Shown: positions 8,109 to 16,600 of the stretch, one piece after another
How positions within the stretch are numbered: position 1 is the first letter of the stretch
How the letters are laid out: each line of letters starts with the position of its first letter
From: Rickettsiales bacterium UBA2645
GTDB lineage: Bacteria; Pseudomonadota; Alphaproteobacteria; Rickettsiales; UBA1997
DNA: 31,911 bases
Assembly (NCBI GenBank): GCA_002359655.1
Contig: DENL01000007.1
Coordinates: 1 to 31,911, forward strand
Direction: 5' to 3'
The notes under the pieces: generated by a model
Databases searched by the model: none
Seen by the model: only the letters and a program-made list of their open reading frames with translations
What the model was told of the DNA's origin: nothing
Translations under genes and position numbers: made by a program

Positions 8109-9700
8109 TTTAAATCCTGCAGAGCCCTTACTTCAAAGTGGCAATCTAATTCTTTGTAAGCTTCCAGCGCATCAACTAAAGCGCGGGCTCCTGAAATTGT
8201 TGTGGTGTAAGTTGTGCCTTTCATCAAAGCAGTGCGACGAATTGAAAAGCTATCTTTGGTTGCTTGCGCCCCTTCGGTTGTGTTGATGATTAAAGAGATT
8301 TCTTTGTTTTCAATCATGTCAACCACATGCGGCTTGTCTTCAGTGATTTTATTGACGATTGTCACAGCAATATTGTTTTCTGCTAAGAACTTCGCCGTGC
8401 CTTTTGTAGCAACAATTTTAAAGCCAATAGAAATCAATTTCTGACTTATCTCTGGTAAATATTTTTTGTCAGAATCTTTCACTGAAATAAATGCTAATCC
8501 AGAAGTGGGAAGTTTTACGCCAGCTGCAACTTGTGCTTTAGCAAAGGCGAGAGGGAAGGTGATATCAATGCCCATAACTTCGCCAGTTGATTTCATTTCT
8601 GGTCCTAAAATTGTATCAGTGTTTGTGAAGCGTGCGAAAGGAAAAACTACTTCTTTGACAGAAAAATAATTGAACTTTTTTTCTTTTAATTGGAACTCAG
8701 AAAGTTTTTTTCCGACCATAATTAATGAAGCAATTTTAGCGATTGGAATACCAGTTGCTTTGGCAACAAAGGGCACGGTGCGCGAGGCTCGCGGGTTGAC
8801 TTCTAAAACATAAACTACTTCATCTTTGATGGCATATTGCACATTCATCAAGCCTTTTACATTTAGAGCTAGAGCTAATTTTTCGGTGGCGATTTTAATT
8901 TCTTTGATCATCGCTTCTGACAAAGAGTAAGGCGGAATTGAACAGGCAGAATCGCCAGAGTGAATTCCAGCTTCTTCAACATGCTGCATAATTCCGGCGA
9001 CAAAAACTTCGTTGCCATCGCACAAAGCGTCAACGTCAACTTCCACCGCGTCACTTAAAAATTTATCTAACAGCAAAGGGCCAGTTTCAAAAACATCGGA
9101 ATATTCAACTAAATATTTCATCAAGTAAGCTTCATCATAAACAATTGCCATACCTCGCCCACCAAGTACGTAGGACGGACGAACTACAACTGGAAAACCA
9201 ATTTCGTTAACTTGATCAATCACCTGTTTTGAAGAGTAAGCGATGTAGTTTTGCGGTTGATTAAGTCCGAGTTTTTGTAAAAGTTTTTTGAAGCGATCGC
9301 GATCTTCAGCTAAGTCGATCATGTCAGGTGAAGTGCCGATGATGGGAATATTTTCGTCTTGCAAAAATTTTGCCAAACCAAGCGGTGTCTGGCCTCCGAA
9401 CTGCACATTAACACCAAGTAATTCGCCGTTGGACATTTCTTTTTTGATTAACTCGATAGTGTCTTCAGCAGTCAGCGGTTCAAAATAAAGGCGATCAGAG
9501 GTGTCGTAATCAGTCGAGACTGTCTCTGGATTGCAATTAACCATAATAGCTTCGATGCCATTTTCTCTGAAAGCAAAAGCAGCATGAACGCAGGTGTAAT
9601 CAAACTCAATGCCTTGTCCAATGCGGTTTGGACCTGATCCAAGAATTACAACTTTTTTACGATTGGTAGGATTTGACTCGCAGGAGGATAGGTTTTGCAT
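8105..9700 (-). CDS. carB: C-terminal half of carbamoyl-phosphate synthase large subunit
   Basis: Only the second half of CarB is present: 531 residues against about 1,070 for the full subunit. It opens at the junction between the two ATP-grasp halves (CESNPTNRKKVVILGSGPNR) and continues with GIEFDYTCVHAAFAFRE, NPETVSTDYDTSDRLYFEPL, the ATP-grasp core (VVRPSYVLGGRGM, DAVEVDVDAL, VLEVNPRASRTVPF) and a complete C-terminal MGS-like allosteric domain. This half normally phosphorylates carbamate. The first half, which handles bicarbonate and receives ammonia from CarA, is not upstream: 9701-9838 is non-coding and tmRNA lies beyond. No stops or frameshifts appear in the half present, which favours a split gene over decay. 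The ATG at 9700 is preferred over the TTG at 9715; no good Shine-Dalgarno precedes either. Confidence 0.9.
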   Translation of the reverse strand: MQNLSSCESNPTNRKKVVILGSGPNRIGQGIEFDYTCVHAAFAFRENGIEAIMVNCNPETVSTDYDTSDRLYFEPLTAEDTIELIKKEMSNGELLGVNVQFGGQTPLGLAKFLQDENIPIIGTSPDMIDLAEDRDRFKKLLQKLGLNQPQNYIAYSSKQVIDQVNEIGFPVVVRPSYVLGGRGMAIVYDEAYLMKYLVEYSDVFETGPLLLDKFLSDAVEVDVDALCDGNEVFVAGIMQHVEEAGIHSGDSACSIPPYSLSEAMIKEIKIATEKLALALNVKGLMNVQYAIKDEVVYVLEVNPRASRTVPFVAKATGIPIAKIASLIMVGKKLSEFQLKEKKFNYFSVKEVVFPFARFTNTDTILGPEMKSTGEVMGIDITFPLAFAKAQVAAGVKLPTSGLAFISVKDSDKKYLPEISQKLISIGFKIVATKGTAKFLAENNIAVTIVNKITEDKPHVVDMIENKEISLIINTTEGAQATKDSFSIRRTALMKGTTYTTTISGARALVDALEAYKELDCHFEVRALQDLN

Positions 9701-9838
9701 CGAAATTTTTAACAAAATTGGAAGTTTTTCAAAGGAGATCTTTCGCAGCTTAGAGAAGGTAAATTTTAATTTCTAAAGTTTTTTCCTATCTAAATATTTT
9801 GAAGGCTTGTCAAATTTTTTTTCATAGTTACTTTAGTT

Positions 9839-10284
9839 GGCGCTTCTCAGTCGCAAGTCTGCTAAGCTATGGTGATAAATGCATTTCGCAATAAACGACA
9901 TGGACCTGGGGGCAGAACCCAGCACCTCCAGCCTTCGCTCTTGCGAGCTTCGGCTGGCAGGCCAGCCTTAAAGGCAGGACTATCGGTTGGAGATTGCTAG
10001 AGCGAAGGCTGCGCGCCTTAGACTTGGTGAAGGCGGGCATCAGCAGCTGACTCGCTGAATAGCTAGGGGGTGAAACAGCTTTCGACATGCGATAAAGGAA
10101 ATGATTTTACTCGGTTGAGATACTGCCGGCTGTGGACGCAAGTCTTTGGCATCGTTCAAAACAACTAAACGCAAATGACAATTTTGCTAATGATAACTTC
10201 GAATTTGCTCCAGTGGCTTTAGCTGCTTAGCATAAGTGATTTTATCGGGGCTCGCCTTGGTGCCTTTCAACAGAAACCAAGGCA
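9839..10284 (+). ncRNA. ssrA: Two-piece (circularly permuted) tmRNA, alphaproteobacterial type
   Basis: The acceptor piece comes first: T-arm CTGGG-GGCAGAA-CCCAG (9906-9922), 3' acceptor strand CACCTCC (9923-9929) and discriminator A (9930). CCA is not encoded. An intervening segment follows, and the coding piece starts at about 10066 with GGGGGTG, which pairs with CACCTCC (one G-U), then AAACAGCTTTCGACATGC. The resume codon is GCA at 10171, and the frame to TAG at 10228-10230 encodes ANDNFANDNFEFAPVALAA. The order acceptor-spacer-coding is the permuted arrangement of alphaproteobacteria, where the precursor is cut into two RNAs. The RNA rescues stalled ribosomes and tags the product for ClpXP. 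The outer ends are approximate. Confidence 0.93.
9930..10010 (+). repeat. Palindromic element in the tmRNA intervening segment
   Basis: A perfect 12-bp inverted repeat, AGCCTTCGCTCT (9930-9941) and AGAGCGAAGGCT (9999-10010), encloses further palindromes: GGCTGGCAGGCCAGCC (9952-9967) and the overlapping GCCTTAAAGGC (9965-9975). The left arm begins at the discriminator base of the acceptor piece. The GAGCGAAGGC core resembles that of the elements in xthA and fumC. Confidence 0.6.
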
Positions 10285-10290
10285 ATTTTT
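10254..10290 (+). terminator. Terminator at the 3' end of ssrA
   Basis: GCCTTGG (10254-10260) pairs with CCAAGGC (10277-10283) around a 16-nt loop and is followed by AATTTTT. It may also form part of the tmRNA 3' structure. sspB starts 20 bases later, so read-through could supply sspB. Confidence 0.55.
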
Positions 10291-10309
10291 CCATCTAAAA
10301 AAGTTCCCC

Positions 10310-10819
10310 ATGCAAGATCTAATCGGATATGATGACATCATTGAAAACTCAATGCGTTTGGTGATTTACGAAACTTTGAAAAAAGTCGAAAAAACTGGTT
10401 TGCCCGGCAAACATTATTTTATTATCACTTTTTTAACGCATTTTCCTGGAGTTGTTTTACCACAGCACTTAGTCGAAAAATATCCTGAAGAAATGACTAT
10501 CGCTATTCAGTATCAATATAAAAGTTTGGTTGTTGAGCAAGAGCATTTCAAGATCGATCTGAGCTTTTCTGGCAATAATGAAAAAATGACTATTCCCTAC
10601 AAAGCAGTCACCTCATTTGCAGATCCATCGATAAATTTTGGTTTGAAGTTCAGCGTTAATTATGATGAAATTGAAAGTTTTGAAACTTCTGATTATGGGG
10701 AATCAAATCTAGCCAACAATTCTGAGGATTTAGAAAAGAAAGTCGAAACTATTGATTTGTCAGCGAAAGTAATTTCCCTAGATGCCTTTCGTAAAAACAA
10801 AGACAAAAATCCTACATGA
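10310..10819 (+). CDS. sspB: SspB-alpha, ClpXP adaptor for ssrA-tagged proteins
   Basis: Adaptor that binds the N-terminal part of the ssrA tag and delivers tagged proteins to the ClpXP protease. This 169-residue protein has the alphaproteobacterial SspB pattern: an N-terminal helix (MRLVIYETLKKVEKTGLPG), then HYFIITFLTHFPGV, YPEEMTIAIQYQY, DLSFSGNNEKMTIPYKAVTSF and ADPSINFGLKF, which form the tag-binding sheet. A variable acidic linker (about 125-150) follows, then a short basic tail (SLDAFRKNKDK) in the position of the ClpX-docking segment. It lies directly downstream of ssrA, the gene for the tag it recognises. Its stop overlaps the plsY start (ATGA), placing it at the head of an operon. 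Confidence 0.92.
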   Translation: MQDLIGYDDIIENSMRLVIYETLKKVEKTGLPGKHYFIITFLTHFPGVVLPQHLVEKYPEEMTIAIQYQYKSLVVEQEHFKIDLSFSGNNEKMTIPYKAVTSFADPSINFGLKFSVNYDEIESFETSDYGESNLANNSEDLEKKVETIDLSAKVISLDAFRKNKDKNPT

Positions 10820-11442
10820 TTCTGCTTTATCAATTTTTATTTTTAATTCTTACCTACTTCATTTCAGCAATTCCATTCGGACTACTATTATCAAAGCTCT
10901 ACAGCGATGTTGATATAAGAGAAGTGGGATCAAAAAATATTGGTGCAACCAATGTTACTAGAATTTTGGGCAAAAAATTAGGTTTTTTTACGCTGATTCT
11001 TGACGGTTTGAAAGGTGCTTTGATGGTTATTTTGGCTCGTTTTAATTTCTCTGAAGTTTCTTACTTGCACTTGTTTTTAGCTGCCGTATCAGCTGTTGCG
11101 GTCTTGGGTCATATTTATCCAGTTTACCTAAAGTTTAAAGGTGGTAAAGGTGTTGCAACTGCAATTGCAGTTTTGTTTGCCATTGATTTTAATGTTGGAT
11201 TTTTAACTCTTTGTTTTTGGATAATCATTTTTTGTTTTTTTAGAATCTCTTCTATCGCATCAATAGTTGCGATTTTTTCTTCAATCATTTTATCAAATCA
11301 TTACGAAGCTCCGCTTTCACAAATATTGCTTTGTTGGTTTTTGGCAATTTTGATTTTAATAAGACATAAAGAAAATATTACCCGACTTATCATCGGCCAA
11401 GAAAAATCGTTTGCTTCCAATCACAATAAAAATTCTTCCTAA
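10816..11442 (+). CDS. plsY: Acyl-phosphate:glycerol-3-phosphate acyltransferase
   Basis: Inner-membrane enzyme that transfers an acyl group from acyl-phosphate to glycerol 3-phosphate, the first step of phospholipid synthesis. It has 208 residues and about five hydrophobic segments. The three cytoplasmic motifs are present: IPFGLLLSKL plus REVGSKNIGATNVTRILGKK (about 36-55), LDGLKGALMVI, and GHIYPVYLKFKGGKGVATA (about 96-114), with the Lys/Gly-rich GGKGVAT loop intact. The ATG overlaps the sspB stop by four bases; pyrF follows after 5 bases. Nothing in it is unusual. Confidence 0.95.
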   Translation: MILLYQFLFLILTYFISAIPFGLLLSKLYSDVDIREVGSKNIGATNVTRILGKKLGFFTLILDGLKGALMVILARFNFSEVSYLHLFLAAVSAVAVLGHIYPVYLKFKGGKGVATAIAVLFAIDFNVGFLTLCFWIIIFCFFRISSIASIVAIFSSIILSNHYEAPLSQILLCWFLAILILIRHKENITRLIIGQEKSFASNHNKNSS

Positions 11443-11447
11443 ATTTA

Positions 11448-12149
11448 ATGCCTGTAAATAGCAATCGCTTGATTATTGCGCTCGATGTTCCCGATTTCGA
11501 GGCGGCAAAAAAATTAGTTAATGAAATCGGTGATGCAGCAAATTTTTATAAAATTGGTTTAGAGTTAATGATGAGCGGCTCTTATTTTGAGTTGATTAAG
11601 TGGCTGAAAAACAAAGGCAAAAAAGTTTTTGCTGATCTCAAGCTTTACGATATTTCTGAAACTATCGCGCGCGCTGTTGCAAATTTAGCACAATATGAAA
11701 TTGATCTTTTAACTATTCATATTGCAAGCAAATCAATCATGGAGCAAGCCTCGCAAAGTAAGGGTAAAATGCATGTGATTGGTGTCACGGTTTTAACAAA
11801 TTTAGATAAAAAAGATTTAGACGAAATGGGTTTTGATCCAGATATTTCGCTAGAAAATTTGGTTTTAAAAAAAGCTGAACTAGCTCTAAAATCAGGTCTT
11901 GATGGCGTTGTGGCTTCGGCTTTAGAGGCGCAAAATTTACGACAGAAATTCGGCCAAGATTTTTTAATTGTTAGTCCCGGAATAAGATTGGAAGCTTTAA
12001 ATAATGACGATCAAAAACGTGTTGCTGATGTAAAAACAGCTTTGATAAATGGTTCTTCGCATTTAGTTGTTGGCCGTCCAATAACTCGCAATCCAAATCC
12101 GCAAGAAGCTGCAAGAAAATTTAATCAACTAATTGCTAATTTCTCGTGA
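11448..12149 (+). CDS. pyrF: Orotidine 5'-phosphate decarboxylase
   Basis: Decarboxylates OMP to UMP, the last step of de novo pyrimidine synthesis. The 233-residue TIM barrel shows RLIIALDVPDFEAA with the first substrate-binding Asp, FYKIGLELMM, the catalytic array KVFADLKLYDISETIARAV (the D-x-K-x-x-D pattern at about 63-68), VIGVTVLTNLD, VVASALEAQ, IVSPGIR and the phosphate-binding SSHLVVGRPITRNP. With the carB fragment it shows that the organism is likely to make UMP itself, which classical Rickettsia do not. The stop overlaps the GTG start of murE. Confidence 0.95.
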   Translation: MPVNSNRLIIALDVPDFEAAKKLVNEIGDAANFYKIGLELMMSGSYFELIKWLKNKGKKVFADLKLYDISETIARAVANLAQYEIDLLTIHIASKSIMEQASQSKGKMHVIGVTVLTNLDKKDLDEMGFDPDISLENLVLKKAELALKSGLDGVVASALEAQNLRQKFGQDFLIVSPGIRLEALNNDDQKRVADVKTALINGSSHLVVGRPITRNPNPQEAARKFNQLIANFS

Positions 12150-13642
12150 AGTTCTCTTCGATAATTTCTAATATCAAAACCAGTCATAAAGTTTTGCCAA
12201 GCAACATTCTAGCTCAGTCAATTGTGCTTGATGATATTGCTCTTGATTCACGTTTGGTTAAAAAAAATTCAGTGTTTTTTGCACTCGCAGGTAAAGCAAA
12301 AAATGGTGAAGATTTTATTGCTGATGCCATAAAAAATGGTGCTGCCGTGATAGTTGCCAATAATATAAAAATTGTCTCCGAGCAATGTTTGTTTATTGAA
12401 ACGTCAGATCCCTTTGCTCTTTTGGTTGAGTTTTTGCAAATTTTTTACTCGCCACTTCCAGCCAATATCTATGCTATTACAGGCACTAATGGAAAAACTT
12501 CGGTAGCAGAATTTACTCGTCAAATTGCTGAGTTTTTGGAAAAAAAATCAGCATCAATTGGCACTCTTGGCGTTAGCTGTGCAGCCGATATCAAAAAACA
12601 TTTGCACAATTCAAATCTTACAACTCCTGACATTGTTTCTCTTTATAAAAATCTGCGCATTTTAAAAGAAAATGGTGTTGATGATGTGGCAATTGAAGTA
12701 AGCTCAATTGGGCTAGAGCAACGACGTATTGCAGGTTTAAAAATTGAAGTTGCTGCTTTCACAAATTTTACGCAAGACCATTTAGATTATCACAAATCAA
12801 TGGCTGAATATTTTCGCTGTAAAATGCTTTTATTTAGCGAAGTCCTAGAAAACCAAGGTTCTGCAGTAATTAATTCTGATATTTCTGAATTCCAAGAAAT
12901 CAAAAAACTTTGCGCTAAGAAGGATCACAAAGTTATTGAATATGGCTTTAAAGCACATGATTTACGTTTAGAAAAAATCGAGCAAAATGATATTGGACAA
13001 AAAGTTTTTTTCAAATTCAGAGAAAAAAATTATCAGTTTCAACTATCGGTAAAAGGCGAATTTCAAGTCTTCAACACACTTTGCGCTTTAGGAAATATTT
13101 TAAGCAAAAATAATTTAAGTGAAACCGAGTTAGAAAATTTACTTAAAAATTTCTACCTTTTGCATTCAGCTTTAGGCAGAATGCAAAGTGTTGCGACCTT
13201 GCCTAATAAAGCACAAATTTTTATTGATTTTGCTCACACGCCTGATGCTTTATCTAATGTTTTGCAATTGGCAAAAAAAATTACTAAGTCGCGAGTTATT
13301 GTTTTGTTTGGTTGTGGCGGAGATCGTGATGCAAAAAAAAGACCGCTAATGGGCAAAGTATCTTGTCAGCTAGCCGATTTAGTAATTGTGACTGATGATA
13401 ATCCGCGCACTGAAAAAGCCGAAATAATCCGCGCTGAAATTCTTGCCGCTTGTGACATGACAAAAACTATTGAAATTACTGATCGCAAGACTGCTATTGA
13501 AAAAGCAATTACAATGCTCAAAGCTGAAGATGTACTGATTTTAGCTGGCAAAGGACACGAGAAATATCAAATAATCGGCGATAAAAAATTTGAATTTGAC
13601 GAAGAAAAAATCGTAAAAAATGTCATTACAAGATCATCTTAA
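12146..13642 (+). CDS. murE: UDP-MurNAc-L-Ala-D-Glu:meso-diaminopimelate ligase
   Basis: Adds the third residue of the stem peptide. It has 498 residues and three Mur-ligase domains: an N-terminal UDP-sugar domain (DSRLVKKNSVFFALAGKAKNG, spread over 34-54), the ATP loop ITGTNGKTSV (111-120), NFTQDHLDYHKSMAEYF, then the C-terminal domain with IDFAHTPDALSNVL and FGCGGDRDAKKRPLMG. The motif DNPR (about 417) marks enzymes that use meso-diaminopimelate, giving Gram-negative-type peptidoglycan. The start is GTG, within the pyrF stop. The last 23 bases overlap the next gene. Confidence 0.95.
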   Translation: MKFSSIISNIKTSHKVLPSNILAQSIVLDDIALDSRLVKKNSVFFALAGKAKNGEDFIADAIKNGAAVIVANNIKIVSEQCLFIETSDPFALLVEFLQIFYSPLPANIYAITGTNGKTSVAEFTRQIAEFLEKKSASIGTLGVSCAADIKKHLHNSNLTTPDIVSLYKNLRILKENGVDDVAIEVSSIGLEQRRIAGLKIEVAAFTNFTQDHLDYHKSMAEYFRCKMLLFSEVLENQGSAVINSDISEFQEIKKLCAKKDHKVIEYGFKAHDLRLEKIEQNDIGQKVFFKFREKNYQFQLSVKGEFQVFNTLCALGNILSKNNLSETELENLLKNFYLLHSALGRMQSVATLPNKAQIFIDFAHTPDALSNVLQLAKKITKSRVIVLFGCGGDRDAKKRPLMGKVSCQLADLVIVTDDNPRTEKAEIIRAEILAACDMTKTIEITDRKTAIEKAITMLKAEDVLILAGKGHEKYQIIGDKKFEFDEEKIVKNVITRSS

Positions 13643-16600
13643 ATCCAAATTTGGCCTAACTTTCCAAGATCTTTACGAGCGCGATGGTTTAGTAAAATTA
13701 GATCAAAAATTTTTAGAGTATTTGTTGACAAGATCACGCCTAGAAAGCACATCTTTGATTGATAAGGCACGAGTTTTAGAAAGTTTTTTGGTCGAGCTTT
13801 TTGGTGTTGAAAAAGAAAATGCACAGCTAAAAAAACATCACGATGATTTACAAAAAATTTATGTAGCGCGTCGAGAATTTGTACAAAGAGATGTGGCAAA
13901 AAAAATAAAAGAAGTAGCTCCTGACATTGATGGAATAAGGCTTTTGCAAGATTTAGAAATTTCTTTTGATGATGTTGATGACCTTGAAAAACAGTTAGCG
14001 CAAAAAATTCTTGCCGCAGAAAGATTAGAAATTTTAACAAACTATTCAGCTTGGGCGCTTTATTCAAAAGAAGGTCGTAAGCTTCACAAAAAAGGTGCGC
14101 TGTTTATTTTGCCACAAAAAATTGATCGAGAAAATTTAGTTTCATCTTGCCAAGAAAAATCAAAACGTGATGGATTTAACTTAACTGATGAAGGCTTTGG
14201 ACTCAACCGAACGCTGGCTGAAAGTCATTATTGTATTTTTTGTCACGAACAAAAAAAAGATTCTTGCCGCACCGGAATTTTTGAAAAAGATTCCATAATT
14301 CCAAAAACAGATTCGCTTGGAGTTGAGCTTCATGGTTGCCCATTAGATGAAAAAATCTCTGAGATGAATTTGTTGAAATCAGAAGGTTTTTCAATCGCAG
14401 CTTTGGCGGTGGCAATCATTGATAATCCAATGATTGCAGGCACTGGGCATCGTATTTGTAACGATTGTATGAAGTCATGTATTTATCAAAAACAAGATCC
14501 CGTAGATATTCCACAAATTGAAACGCGAACATTGAAAGATGTTTTAAACCTGCCTTATGGTTTTGAAATTTATTCACTTTTAACGCGTTGGAATCCACTG
14601 AATTTAGAGCGTAATTTACCCAGAGAAAATTCTGCTAAAAAAATTTTAGTATGTGGTTTAGGCCCTGCTGGATATACTTTAGCGCATCATCTTTTAAATG
14701 ATGGTCATGAAGTAGTTGCAATTGATGGGCTAAAAATTGAACCGCTAAATTCAGAAATTTCTGGCATTGATGAAATTGGAAATCGTAAAAAATTTAAGCC
14801 AATAAAATTTTTAGATGAGATTTATGAGCCACTCTCAAAGCGCTTGATTCAAGGTTTTGGCGGCGTTGCTGAATATGGAATTACAGTGCGTTTTGATAAA
14901 AACTTTTTAAAAATTATTCGCCTACTTCTGGAGCGTAGAAATAATTTTCGCATGTTTGGCGGTATTCGTTTTGGTTCTTCAATCACTGATGAAATTGCTT
15001 TCAAGCAATATGGCTTTGATCATGTAGCTCTTTGTCTTGGAGCTGGTCGACCTAATATTATTAATTTAAAAAATAATTTTGCCAAAGGTGTTAGATCGGC
15101 ATCAGATTTTTTGATGTCGCTGCAATTGACGGGAAGTTTTAAAGAAGAGTTATTTACTAATTTACAAATCAGAACACCAATTTGTGTAATTGGTGGCGGC
15201 CTTACTGCTGTTGATACGGCATGTGAAGCGCAAGCCTATTACAAAATTCAGGTGAAAAAATTTGCCAAGAAATTTTCTCTTTTAGGTAAGGAAAAAATTT
15301 GGCCAATTTTAAATGAAGAAGAAAAAATAATTGCTGAAGAATTTTTGCGCGATGCAGAAAAAAAATCAGATTTTGCAGCAGTAAAAATTCTTTATCGAAA
15401 AAAAATTCAAGATTCTCCAGCTTACAGATTAAACCATCAAGAGCTTAACAAAGCCCTTGAAGAAGGGATTGAGTTTATCGAAAATATTACTCCGCAAGAA
15501 ATTGAAATTGATCAATTTAATCACATCAAAAGTTTAAAATGCGCTGAAGGAAAAATTATTAAATGTAAATCGCTTTTAATTGCTGCTGGTACAACCCCAA
15601 ATATTTCTGCTAAGATTGAAGATGGTTTAGATTTTGAAATTGAGGGGAAATATTTCGCTGAAATTGATAAGCATCACAAACATTATCTAGTAACTCACAG
15701 CGCGCGCCCAAAGGATTTCAGCGTCATTACAAAAATTGATGATCAAACTAAAAAAGCAGTGAGTTTTTTTGGAGATTTACATCCAAATTTTGAAGGCAAT
15801 GTTGTCAAAGCGATGAAGAGCGCCAAGATTGGTTACCAAGAAATTACAAAAATTTTACAGGAAGTTGAAAGTAAAAAAGATTCTGAATTTTTAGCTAAAA
15901 TTAACGCAGAGTTTTTAGTTAAAATCGAAAAAATTGAAAAGCTGTCAGAGCATGTTTTTGAGATATTTGTCAAAGCCCCGCTTCTGGCAAAACAAACGCA
16001 AATCGGACATATTTTTCGCCTACAAAATTATCATGTTTTGGCAATAAGAATTAACGATCAATTAATGGCGATGGAAGGAGTTGCAGTTACTGCCTTATCT
16101 GTTGATCGCGATAATGGAATTATTAGTGGCGTAGTTATTGATACTGGCGGTTCAACAACTTTGATTAGTAATTTTAAAGTTGGTGAGCCTTGTGTTTTTA
16201 TGGGTCCTTCAGGCAAGCCAACTGAAATTCCTAAAAATGAAACTGTAGTTTTAGTTGGTGGCGGACGTGGTAATCAACCTTTAACAGTGATTGCTGAGGC
16301 ATTTACTAAAAATGGTTGTCGTGTTTTTTTCTTCGCTGGCTATCGCAAAAAATCTTTTATAGTTCGCCAAGAGAGAATGAAAAAATCTTGCGAAAAATTA
16401 TTTATCGCAATTGAAGAAGAGAAGGCTGAAGATGGCTTTTTTCAAGGATCAGTAACTGAGGCGATGAAAAATTATTTTACTAAAAATCCAGAAAAAATCG
16501 ATCGGATTTTTGCTATTGGCAATGATAAAATGATGCATGAAATCGCCAAGATTCGTCATGAAAATTTAGTTACATCAATCAGTGCAGCAAAAATTGCCAT

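Noticed and set aside
9807..9836. Sigma-70 promoter for ssrA
   Set aside because: TTGTCA at 9807 is a fair -35 box, but no convincing -10 sequence lies 16-18 bases downstream.
9867..10088. A protein-coding frame on the - strand across the tmRNA gene
   Set aside because: It lies wholly over the acceptor, spacer and coding pieces of ssrA, and its sequence comes from RNA structure.
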